From Lepidurus packardi (lineage: Eukaryota; Arthropoda; Branchiopoda; Notostraca; Triopsidae), in NCBI GenBank assembly GCA_023053545.1, contig JAKZAN010000211.1:1-64000 (forward strand): a stretch of 64,000 nucleotides of DNA, given 5' to 3'. The notes below the pieces were generated by a model that made no database searches, was not told the origin of the DNA, and worked only from the letters and a program-made list of their open reading frames with translations. This document shows positions 48,111-57,976 of the stretch, in pieces (the first letter of the stretch is position 1; each line of letters begins with the position of its first letter). The translations under genes and the position numbers were made by a program.

Positions 48111-48220
48111 TTTCTATTCTATATGTAGACAACAATTTTGCAACTCGAGAGTCACATGTAAAGTAGGTTCTGGACTTTAAAATTAATATCGCATGTTATT
48201 TCGAATATCATTCAAAAAGC

Positions 48221-49025
48221 TCAGAACCGCAGTTGGTCCATATTTTTCAGGTATTTCCCTCTAAGTGTTTCCAATATAAATAGTGCTAATAGTAACAGAT
48301 CTTACATATCTGACGGAACGGGGTTGTAGGTCCCTTTCTGAATGTTGCTTATGATGTCTTTTTCTCGCACAAAGCCGAGTTTCACTTCGTGAGGATTCTA
48401 GATCTTTCCAAGCTGGTTGCAGCTGTTACCCCGCACCAACGCATACCTTCCTATATAGTCATTCTCACTAACTACAGAACTACAGTCCCTACTCTACTGG
48501 TTCGCTATGTTAAGCTGGGCTGTTTTCCGATAGGTGGTATTTTAAAGACCGGCTGGATGGTCTGGGATTGAAGGAGATCGGAGCTTAGTTGGCAATTATT
48601 AGAATTTTTGAGGATAGCTTTGGGCTGGACTGGCAAGATTTTCATAAGGCGTAGTGGTAGTCTGCTTTCTTTGGAGATAGACCGGCGGATTACTGAATAA
48701 GCATAAATATGTGAGGAGTAAAATATAGTTACGTTTTGGAGTGGACGAAGTCTTTTTCTGCTACCGTCAAAGAGTCAGAATAATGAGCCGGCGGTATTTT
48801 ACTAACAGGACTTGAGTTTGGATCCTGAGAGTTATAATATTTGGTTTGCGGAGCTTTAGGAGGCAGGAAGAAGTCTTGCATGAGGAGGCGTTCTCGCATA
48901 TGTGAGGAAACACTGTATGATTAGAGAAATTAGGAGTAGGGTGTACTATGTGGGGTTGAGCCGTTGGTGAGTGGAGGGGCCTAAAATGAAGATGTGTGAT
49001 GATAGAATGTGGTACTTTGGTGCAT
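48221..49025 (-). CDS. Hypothetical protein, two exons
   Basis: ATG 49025, intron 48693-48732 (40 nt), TGA 48221-48223; 254 residues. The protein is Pro/Ser/Thr/Tyr-rich and mostly unstructured, then has a basic C-terminal part (GRYALVRGNSCNQLGKIENP, then FVREKDIISNIQKGTYNP) and a hydrophobic helix LLLLALFILETLRGKYLKN at the end. No domain was recognised. I chose the upstream ATG because the frame stays open and the sequence keeps the same character; a second ATG at 48899 is possible. It is the last clean gene before the frame-broken region. Confidence 0.6.
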
Positions 49026-49450
49026 GGGGATAGAAATGAGAGCTTGAAGAATTCGGGTGGTGTAATGTATCGGAATGTTTATTATAGATAGCAGAAAGAG
49101 CGTGCCAGAATAGAATAGAAGACGCTACACATCTTTTCGATTACGTTTGCATAATAATATGCAGTTCTTCTATTTGTCTCTGTAGACCTTCCTTCCTTCC
49201 TTCCTTCCTTCATGGCTAGAATGAAGTGCAAGACTCCATTAAATAAAATCCTAATTTATCATCTACTCTTTTCAACTTTTAAACCGGAATTTAACAATCC
49301 AACTAGATTAGTGTACTCATCAACTCTTGTGGTTCCTGTATCGGCCCTCTACACTCCTTACTCTTCGGCTTCCCGGCCTAGCTAGACCATTCTCTGCCCT
49401 TCTCTCGATCGCTCATCCTATTCTCCTTATCCAAGGCTATACTCTCAGCC
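49026..49450. other. Intergenic spacer with TTCC microsatellite
   Basis: This 425-bp spacer separates the gene starting at 49025 and the stop of the kinase at 49451. It contains six CCTT units at 49187-49211. No coding sequence or RNA gene was seen. Confidence 0.5.
49187..49211 (+). repeat. (CCTT)n microsatellite
   Basis: Six tandem CCTT units (25 bp) in the spacer upstream of the gene starting at 49025. Confidence 0.9.
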
Positions 49451-50764
49451 TCACTCTGCCAATTCGAAATATCGAATTTTACTCAATAGTGCTTTTCTTC
49501 TATCACCGATTTACTATAAGATGTTTCGATCGAACTTGAATAAGTCTGGAACTTGTAATGCCCTTTCAATGCTTCCTTAGGAAACTAGATCATCAAAGTA
49601 GGGATGCAGTAGGGCATCTGCGGGGGTTATTCTTGCCTTTGTATCATAACAAAGCAGTCTTCCAATTAGATCGATGAGATTTTTGTCGGGCTGGTATTTT
49701 CTGAGCACTTTCTTCCAGCAGACAGGTTTAATTTTTGGTAGCTACAGTTAGATGCCTACATTGTTTTGACACTACTTCAGATACTCCACTGTTGGAGTTC
49801 CGATGATTTTGACGATTTATATGAGTTGATCGAGTGTACTTTCGCCCGGGAAAATCGGCTATGAAATTATGAGCTCTATGACTATACAGCCTATTGGACC
49901 ACATTGTCCACCTCTGTTGCGTAGTTCGTTTTTCCTAGCAGCAGTTCGGGAGGGCGGTAGTATCGCGAACATATATAACTGACATTGGGTTCGTCAGGAC
50001 GAAGTATTTTAGAAGATCCGAAATCACATACTTTGAGTAAATGTTTGCCTTCATTAATCAGAATATTTGAGGGTTTGAGGTCTCGATGTGCACAGGTTGC
50101 GTTGCTGAAATAGGTACGGATAGGGAAACGTTGTTGGAATACCTTGAAGTAGCTGAAGGCTTTAAACAGCTGGAAAAGATAGATTTTGGCGATAAAAGGA
50201 TCAATTTGGGGTCCTTTTCTGGCGATGATATTTGAGGATATCATACAGAGACTTGGGAATGTACTACATTACGATATTGAGGTAGCAGACCTAAGTAGGA
50301 TCAGTAGAGTTTACGGTAAATACAGGGTTGGCAATAAGTGGAAAAAGCAAGTACAAGAAGGGTGTTGATGGAAAGTTGTATGTACCCTCGCTTTTGATGA
50401 CTTAGTAATATCCTTTCATCTTGACGACGTTGTAGTGCTTAAGTTGCGAAATGATCTCAAGTTCTCTTTATTTCTGGTTGGGGTCTTTTTAAATGACTTT
50501 GATGGCGACATTCTCACGCTATCTATTTTCAGCCTATAGGGATGGATTGTTTATGAGAGGGTGTCGATTGAGGTGAGTTACAAGGTAGACTTTTCCGAAG
50601 GTGCCTTGACCGACGATTCTGATAAAGCGATAGAAGTGGTGCTGGAGAAATTAAATATGAGTAGGTAGTTGTTATTTGATGGGTACTTTGGTGATGACTT
50701 GGCGCATCGTGTCGAGAGAGGGTTCAGTATTAGTTTGAGAGAAATGTTTAGATTGGAGGAGCAT
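49451..50764 (-). CDS. GSK3-like protein kinase, frame-broken
   Basis: The protein reads ATG 50764, [13 protein letters not shown] (Gly-rich loop), VAIKVIEKD (Lys), [15 protein letters not shown] (helix C Glu), [12 protein letters not shown] and [10 protein letters not shown]. Then come [16 protein letters not shown], as in GSK3 and CDK families, and the CMGC tail to TGA 49451. The motif [13 protein letters not shown] points to GSK3/shaggy. The reading needs one-base corrections near 49894, 49904 and 50208-50211 (GGGG). Two introns with awkward phases (50105-50142 of 38 nt, and about 95 nt upstream) may hide two more. The intact-looking protein sequence suggests a functional gene, with errors in the recorded sequence more likely than decay. 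Confidence 0.8.
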
Positions 50765-51526
50765 CGAAGCGGGTGAGCCTATTTTCGGAATAATCAATGA
50801 ATAATGTGATGTTTTCTATGGACGAGGAATTCCAAGAAACCAGAAACTATGCTGACAGGCATACATTAATGCAAAGAGAGCAATGTCCTAATTTCAGTAT
50901 ATCTCGAAATTTCTAAAAATAATCACCACAACAAAAGCATAAACAAAAGATTAGAAAACAATAGTGTTTCCTTTTGTCGTGGCCGGGGTTGGGGTTGGGG
51001 GTTGGGGGTTGGGGTTGGTGGGTTGGGGTTGGGGTTGGGGTTGGGGTTGGGGTTGGGGTTGGGGTTGGGGTTGGGGTTGGGGTTGGGGTTGGGGTTGGGG
51101 TTGGGGTTGGGGTTGGGGTTGGGGTTGGGGTTGGGGTTGGGGTTGGGGTTGGGGTTGGGTGGTTGGGGTTGGGACCAAATCTTTGTGCGTCTGTACAAAA
51201 CTGGTCCAAATGAGGAAACCTAAAACCAAAGTGGTTATGAACCGGCAGGAGAGATTTGGAAATGATGTCAAGTATGTCATCAAGGAAGGCTCGCAAGATA
51301 ACTGTTTTGTGAGTTTTTCAGCCCGAAAAATTGTTTGGTTTTGGCCATTCACATCATAAGACTTGAACTAGGTCCGAAGCTGTCCTGCAATAAGTCTCAT
51401 TTATTTTTAAATTGTGGTCTCCAAACACCCACTCTCGCACCAATCTATTATTTCGTCTTCAATTTGCACGCATCGTTCTACAATTGTTTTCAGGTCCTTG
51501 TTCATAATTATAACACTCCAATCGAT
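50765..51526. other. Divergent intergenic region with interstitial telomeric repeat
   Basis: This region lies between the kinase start (50764, minus) and the ADCK1-like start (51527, plus). It contains the 190-bp G4T2 block listed separately. Frames in the 51180-51520 part may be the 5' end of the ADCK1-like gene or spacer; I could not decide. Reading frames through the repeat (WGWG, PNPNP, QPQPQ) are artefacts of the repeat. Confidence 0.5.
50984..51173 (+). repeat. Interstitial telomeric repeat, (GGGGTT)n
   Basis: About 31 units of GGGGTT with clean core and irregular edges: G5 units near the left end, GGTGGGTT near 51010 and GGGTGGTT near 51158. The G-rich strand reads rightward, the orientation expected for the right-hand telomere of the segment to its left. 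Unlike a tail-to-tail fusion, there is no adjoining C4A2 block. Unique sequence continues on the right. Confidence 0.95.
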
Positions 51527-53139
51527 ATGGCACGCCGTGTATTCCTTGTTGCAGCCCTCACGACTTATTCAGCCCATTACTTCTCCAACACCCAGTTCGG
51601 CCAGGACCTCAAGGAGTTGCCAAGTCCCTTAATAACACCACCAGGGCTGCCTATATACTCTACCAGTCAGTCCGAGATTATCACAATGAACTCAGCCCCA
51701 TCGAGTACAACACAGACGATTATCATAAAAAGCGTTCGGAGGTAAAGCTCCTTGCATAATTCTAACCTGCGTCCACCAGACAATAGTTGATAGATACATT
51801 ATCGTGTAGCTAGAAGGATCCTTCACCTTTCGGAGACTAACAAGGAATTTACCTGAAACTAGGTCAGTACTTGGGCAATCTAGAAAGAATGGTACCTAAA
51901 GAGTTTACCTAGGTGTTGTCAATATTACAGGATTCAGCCCCATCTTTGTAGTATGACTAAATCAAGATTGTCTTGGAAGAAGACCTGGAAAAGCCTGTTG
52001 AAGAGATCTTCAGTGATTTCGATAAGGAGGCCCTTGCGGCTGCTTCTCTTGCGCAGGTGCACCGAGCCAGGCTTCTGAGTACTGGAGAAGAAGTGGCTGT
52101 AAAGATTCAGTATCCTTTTTTGAGGCAAAGCCACTCGGGTTTGACCTCATCATCCTGCAGAGAATTACCAGTTTTTGCAACTATCTTCTGAAAAGAAACA
52201 ATAATAACGAACTCGATCTCGTGAAACTCTACAAGACATGGACGGATACTCTTATTGAAGAACTTGACTTCAGAATCGAATTAAAAAATGCGAGGACCAC
52301 CCAAAGTCTATTCCTGGGTGGCCCACTAGAAAAAGACCTACATATCCCTAAATACAACTCAGAAATCTCGACAGATAGAGTTTTAGTTATGGAGTTCATG
52401 CGTGGCGCCAAAATCAATGACAAAAAGTCGATACTAGAAATGGGTCTGGATCCTAAGCAAGTGGCTTTCAAATTGTTAGATATCTTCGGAGAAATGATTT
52501 TTAAGCACGGGCATATTCATTGTGACGCACACCCAGGCAATATTCTTGTTAGGAAGGTTCAGGATAGTTCAGGCAGGTCAAGGCCGCAGATCATATTGTT
52601 GGACCACGGTCTCTATCGCCAGATCGACTCCTCTTTTCTCAAAGATTTCAGCAGGCCTTTGGGTCTCCCTGGTTTCGTTCGACAATCCAGAAACTATGAG
52701 AGTAGCGACACAAATGGGCATCGGAAAGCATATTGAGTTTCTGCCCCTGATTTTCCTGTACCGAACCGCAACGTCGACAAAACCTTTGGGGGCACCTATC
52801 ACCACATAAGAAAGAGCCTATCTGCGCAAGCGAGATCTGGCTAATTTCGATAATATCAATAAACTACTCCAGGATTTGCCTCCAGAACTGATGTTCATCA
52901 TTAGAGCTAGCAGCCTGATTGCTTCACATAACGCGAATCTGGGGGGTGATACTCGACTGAGACTGCTACTTTTACACCGATTATGCGCTGAGGAATTGTT
53001 ATTCAGGCCTAGGGCTTTTTCTGGGCTCGGATGGGGACTAATAATGAAGATTTTCATATTTGAGAAGTTTAACTGGCTGTACCGGTTGTTTTTCGGGAGG
53101 CAAGTGGCTCTTGCAAATTCCGAAGAACAGGATGGCTGA
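51527..53139 (+). CDS. ADCK1: ADCK1-like (ABC1/UbiB atypical kinase), frame-broken
   Basis: The start [20 protein letters not shown] resembles the membrane-near N-terminus of ADCK1. All ABC1 motifs appear: [19 protein letters not shown] (the KxGQ motif), [12 protein letters not shown] (Ala-rich loop), [10 protein letters not shown] (Lys), [29 protein letters not shown] and ILLDHGLY (metal-binding Asp). It ends at TGA 53137-53139. The frame must be shifted near 51618, 52138 and 52650 (two apparent losses and one gain of a base), and a stretch around 51740-51850 does not fit well. UbiB/ADCK proteins act in mitochondrial lipid or quinone metabolism. The protein is otherwise intact, so the defects look like sequence errors. 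Confidence 0.85.
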
Positions 53140-53303
53140 CGAAGAATACTTTTGTGCTTCCCATCAATCAAGATAAAAATAGATTTGCTGATTTAAGAGT
53201 ATTGGTACTTTATAAAGTTGTATCGCACAGTGCAACTGATGTCTACAACACCTAATTCAAGTATTTCCAATTCAAGTATCGAAAAACATCCATAAACTAA
53301 ACT

Positions 53304-54246
53304 ATGTTCATACTCGTCAATTTCGGCTATAAACTCCAGAAGGTCTTCACCATCAACTGTTTGGGGAGCCACCCTTTTCGACTGCATCTGGGGTCACTTG
53401 CTATAAGGAGCTCATTAAAGTCTACGTTGCCAAACAAGAAGCTTTCGCAAAGGAAAACCGTGGCCCATCAGAAAAAAAATCTAGAAGAACGAAAAAAAGA
53501 CTCGAAGAAATCGAAGTCAAACTCAAGGAGGAAGCTGCGGCGAATCCAGATAAAAAAAGTATATCAACTTCACACAATGAATCAATTTTCAGCCGGAAAA
53601 AGCACCGCCCAAAAAAGGAGGCAAGGATCAGCCAGTAGCTGGCTCGCCTCTCGAACAGGAGAAAAATGGATCTAACCAAAGAAGTCTAGGACTCGAAGAA
53701 TGCTATCAGCAAGTATACTGACAAACTATCCAAGATCCCCGACCTGATTACTAGAGCCAATGGTAAATTTTGCTCCCACTATTCATCTTCTACTTTCAAA
53801 AGTAGACTCTAGCCACCAATGATAAGCTAACCAAGGAACAAGCATTCGTGGAGCTCGTGGATAAAAACTGGTGAGCGTAAGTTCATCAAATCCAAAGCCC
53901 AGAGCGAGGCATCAACCTTCCTGTCCGATAAAGGAACATACTATCTTTGTGTCCTCACGTTGAACGGGGAAGAGGAAAGTCGTAGAACCGTTTTGTTATC
54001 GATGGCTACCCAGTCCGTCTTTACGAAGAGGACGCAGTTGCAGTGGGCTAAGAAGTCTTTTCCCTCGCTAAAAAGGAGGGACCCAAAAAAAAGGCGCAAA
54101 GAAGAAATGATTTCGGAAAGTCGGCTGTAGGATACTGTGCCAATAAAATTTTGAAAAATTGCAAAAAGAGTAATTGGTCTAGAACGATTATTAGCCATTA
54201 CAAAGTGGGCTCCAGCAGAGGGATCAACGCATAACATACTTATTGA
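53304..54246 (+). CDS. Coiled-coil protein (CXorf65/C22orf15-like N-terminus), frame-broken
   Basis: The frame begins MFILVNFGYKLQKVFTINC, resembling the start of CXorf65/C22orf15-type ubiquitin-fold proteins, then a Lys/Glu coiled coil. Next come LTKEQAFVELVDKNW, GTYYLCVLTLNGEEE and DGYPVRLYEEDAVAVG. One-base corrections are needed near 53363-53366 (GGGG), 53398 (TT) and 53871 (TGG-TGA junction), and probably near 54000. A probable intron with GTAAAT...AAAAGTAG lies at about 53760-53812. The end is uncertain: the last codons overlap the antisense stop of the neighbouring CWC15 gene. The family call is weak. Confidence 0.5.
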
Positions 54247-55109
54247 TGAACTTTCTATGGAACTCCGAAACGCACGTTGTCATTCACGTACGTCCCTCTT
54301 CTCTTCGGTCTTCTTTGCTTGGTTTCTTGAACACGGTGTCTTCGTACCACCGCTTTTGCAGACTATAGGTGTGGTCCAGCAGAGGATTGCCTTTCAGCAA
54401 CTCACCTTCTCGGTTTGTGTTCGATATTTTGGTTCTTTACTCGAGCTGTACAACGGCAAAAAATAGCCAAGTGATGCTTGATTCCTTACCTTCTTGAGTT
54501 CTTCGCGCTCCCGTTGCTGCTTCACCTTTTCGAACTCCCTTAATAGAATTTCATTCTAGTCTTCTGACTCGTTCTCGTCCTCGTCTTCACTCTCCTTGAC
54601 AAAAAGAAGCTGAATCTTCGTCTTGAGGGAAGGGGTTGATGTACTTCTGGCCACTTTCCTCCTCCTCTTCCTTTTGCTCGGGGAATCTGCTCGACTGCCT
54701 CTCCAGGACGCAGGATCTTCTTGTTTTTCTGAATGTCAAGCAGTTAGTTATTATTTGACTTGGTTTCTGTGCTCCAAATTTAAACGAGAATACAATGGAG
54801 TTGGTGTACCTTGCTGGGACTGCCTTGGTGTTTTCTTCCTGAGCTTGTTTCTTGTTTTCTGGCATCGGCTTCTCGCTTGAGAAGTTAGGCCCTTGAAGTC
54901 ACGATGCTTGAGTTCTTAGATAGACCCTTGTCCGAATTATCTTTATCTGAGGGCCAGATATCCAGGTAGATCCTACGGTGATGGTGGAATTGCATGCGTT
55001 TGAAGATGTGAAGTATTACTCTAGCAGAATAAGAGCGTGTCGGAATGAAACCATTTTTGTCGCTCATTCCGATAGCTGGTTTCCACGTAGGCCTGTGTGC
55101 TGTTGTCAT
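54224..55109 (-). CDS. CWC15: Spliceosome factor CWC15, frame-broken
   Basis: The start MTTAHRPTWKPAIG is the conserved Cwc15 N-terminus; downstream come EELKHRDFKGL, KREADARKQE, an acidic stretch (ESEDEDENESED), EILLREFEKVKQQREREELK, GNPLLDHTYSLQKRWYEDTV, and YVNDNVR with EFHRKFINKYVMR to TGA 54224. This is the Cwc15 order, including the TRRWDDDVVFKN-like motif. Cwc15 is part of the Prp19/NTC-associated spliceosome. Introns (for example about 54735-54816 and about 54440-54490) and several one-base corrections (near 54265, 54895 and 55025) are needed. The homology is strong despite the broken frame. Confidence 0.85.
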
Positions 55110-55269
55110 AGGGCTGAATCTTGGCTATTATCTGGAGAAACTATTATTGTTATATTTGGATACCAATTACTGTTTTCACGAATAGCTAGCAAGGATACAA
55201 AACTGTATGTCAGCTCAATTACCGAAAAAATAAACAATATCGCTAACAAAAACTCAGACCCCATTTTGC

Positions 55270-56826
55270 TCATTTTTGCAGCACCCGGGAAACCTGATCT
55301 TCTTCTTCATCTAATCTCCTGCTGTGCCATTTCCTTGATGTTGAACTCCCCTTTTCCCTTCTTTCCTAGAAACTTCCTACAGAACTCGTTTTTTCAATGT
55401 TCAGTTGCGCTCGCGGAGTCAACCTAGCTGGGAAGCCTTGTCCACCACGCAATCTGCTAGAAGTCTTGAAAGATACTCTTTCTAGGTATAAATCTTGACC
55501 CTTGATCCAAGGAGGTGGGATAACTGATGAGTGTTGGGTGCTAAGGAGCTCTTTCGAGTGAGAATTCCTTTTAAGATCTTGTTCGAGTTTACTCAGCTTC
55601 ATATCCGTAAGACTCTGTAAATCTATGAGTTCTTGATTAAGCTGTAGGTTGATTTGGCTAATTTCTTTTCTGCTTCGCTTCTCCTGTTATTCAAGTAACC
55701 TGTAAACTTGTGAAATACTCTTATCCAACGTTTCTTTGAAAGAATCGTACATGTCCAGAACTTCTTCTTACTTATTCTCGTTGATCGCGGAAAGAGACGA
55801 GTCTCTCTGCTCGTAAGGTTTGTTTCGAAGCATCACCTTTGAAATTCTGTGCTGCATTTCATTAATCTTGACTTTAAATTCGCTACAACCATTATCATTG
55901 CTGGTCTATTTGGAAAGCTGGTCGAATGTTTTTTTATCGTTTCTTGATAGGCTTTGTCGAAAAGGGATATCTAACACGTTAAAGAGGGTCTAGGATATCT
56001 GGAGGTAATTATAGATGGGTTGGTATTTGATCAGGAAGTTGGAAAGCTCGGAGACATGATCGCGGTAGTCCTCCACGATCTTACCCAGCTTATCGATAGT
56101 CCCTAAATGGTGCATGATGCGTCCCAGTTCCTTGTGATGAAAATCTAGCCGAGTGTCCAGTTCCAATTGAACTTTCTTTTCAAGGCCGCCCACCTGCAAC
56201 GATATTGTCTCTAGGTCTTTCTTTTGGAGATCGAACTCTATTTTGTTTGTACTACATAAGTTGTGGATCTACGTCAAATAGTCCTTAAATCCTGTGAGTT
56301 GGGAGTCGCATCGGGTGATATGCTCGTTAAGGTCTTAAGTGAATCGTTTATTGCCTTACTTGAACGCTGTCATCTGCCTGTCGACGAGCTATTGCACGAT
56401 ATTGACACTTGTTTACAATTTAGTCTCTTTCAATTGGATTCTGGCTAGACTAACTTCAAGTTTTTCCCGCAACTCACCATTAACCTGTTTTTCAGATTCA
56501 AGTCTTTCTTAAATCACCCCCATTTTTCTTTCCATTGCTTACTGCTGCCGTAATAATTTCATATTGAACTCTTCTGTGTACTTGCTGACCGTGTTAGTGA
56601 GGTCAGAGTGGCTGCGGAGGCTTTGTATTTTATGTTCGTGGAAAGTTTCCTCACGTCCATTGAAAAGGGAACTGACGACTTCGATGACTTCATGGTGGAC
56701 AGCAGCCCGAATGGCGTGGAGGTCAAATTAGGTTGAGAAATGGTGGAAATGATCATGAGTGTTGGTTGTATTGTCTTGAGCTGGTGCTTTTTATAGGAGT
56801 TTGTCGAGTGCTGGATGGTTTGCCAT
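55270..56826 (-). CDS. Long coiled-coil protein
   Basis: One clean frame of 518 codons from ATG 56826 to TGA 55270-55272. Nearly the whole length is coiled coil: RLESEKQVNGELREKLEVSL, DLNEHITRCDSQLTGFKDYL, VGGLEKKVQLELDTRLDFHH, DKTFDQLSK-like parts and LDKSISQVYRLLEEQEKRSR. The N-terminal 60 residues and the C-terminal 60 are polar tails. It marks the return to unbroken frames after the anomalous region. No family was recognised; a basal-body or cytoskeletal protein is a reasonable guess. Confidence 0.75.
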
Positions 56827-57312
56827 GATGTAGTCCGTTTATAATATGCGATGTAAAGTAAGAAATGGTTTTAGAAAAGTGCGAGATTCATTGTCACGGC
56901 TGGACTGAAAGTGTGGTAGGGCATAAATGAAGAAGGTTTGTTCTGACACTTGGCAGCTGCGGTAAAGATAGGACTGTCAAACAGGGAATAAAGTAGACAT
57001 AATGGAGGTAGAGGACTGCCGAACCAGGAATTTTGAGGAGGAGATATTAGAAGTGGCGACTGTCTTGGACTAGCTCGTAGTTGAGAAGTTATGTTTGCTT
57101 ATTTCTAATCAATGAGAAGAGTACACAGACGGGAGGACAGCCGTTCGTAAACATACAATCGTGATTATTATAATTGCATTACCTTGATAATCGGTTCCCC
57201 ATCTGCAAGATACACCATTGAGCCCTACTTTCACCATCGCTGCTGGTTCCTCTCCTCAAATTTAATCACCACCAATACATCATAGCAATAGCCTCCATTC
57301 AACCTTTTTCTT

Positions 57313-57780
57313 ATGTTTTCCAAAATAGTCACTCTCGGATTACGAACCTTCTCTCGTCCTCTCATAAACTATGTCAAGAAGAAGCAACTCGCCAAATAAA
57401 AGTTCTACTTTACTAAACCTTTTGAGCAGCTCGGACAGAAGTTCCATAGTCTGGAGTTCTACATCAACAGGGCTGTAGCTCACAAAATTATTTTCCGACT
57501 CTAAAAACCCAAGCCCCTACGCCCTGAAGTAGCCATGGAAAGAGGAATCGAAATGTTCTACGAGATAGTATTCTATAGTTTGGCAATAGGGATACCCATC
57601 TATGAGTATAATAAAAGCGTAGCTTCTTCTGTGAAGAAAGAACAGGCCACAAGCAATAGGGTACGAAATATATAAAGTGAGTTGACCAGCATGGAATAAA
57701 GAGTAGGAGTGCTAGATAGAAAAGTAATAGATGTGATGGTCAGCCTGAAGGGAGCCAGTAAGGGTAGTACAGGCTGCTGA
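57313..57780 (+). CDS. OPA3: OPA3-like mitochondrial protein
   Basis: An open frame of 155 codons, ATG 57313, TGA 57778-57780. The N-terminus MFSKIVTLGLRTFSRPLINY is Arg/Ser-rich without acids, as in a mitochondrial presequence. The rest follows the OPA3 plan: FHSLEFYINRAVAHKIIF, LRPEVAMERGIEMFYEIVFY and SLAIGIPIYEYNKSVASS with a hydrophobic helix, then a coiled-coil tail (MEERVGVLDRKVIDVMVSLK). OPA3 is a mitochondrial membrane protein of poorly known function, mutated in human optic atrophy. The match is by motif order, with no exact family motif to rely on. Confidence 0.8.
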
Positions 57781-57976
57781 GGTGATGAGTGGAAGTGCAA
57801 CCTAAAGGCGTGGAGTGGTGCGATTGATAAGTTTTTGTCGGCAGAAGAACCTTTTAAAATCCCTCTGCTCAAATGGATGAGGTGGTTTTTCTCTATCCTT
57901 TCTTCAAAAATAAATCAAGACATTTATAATAATAAACAACCTAGATTACCATATCTATCTCCCTCCGTCCACCCGT

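Noticed and set aside
50951-51359. Frames with long PNPNP, QPQPQ, WGWG and VGVGV runs
   Set aside because: They are the six-frame translation of the G4T2 repeat, not genes.
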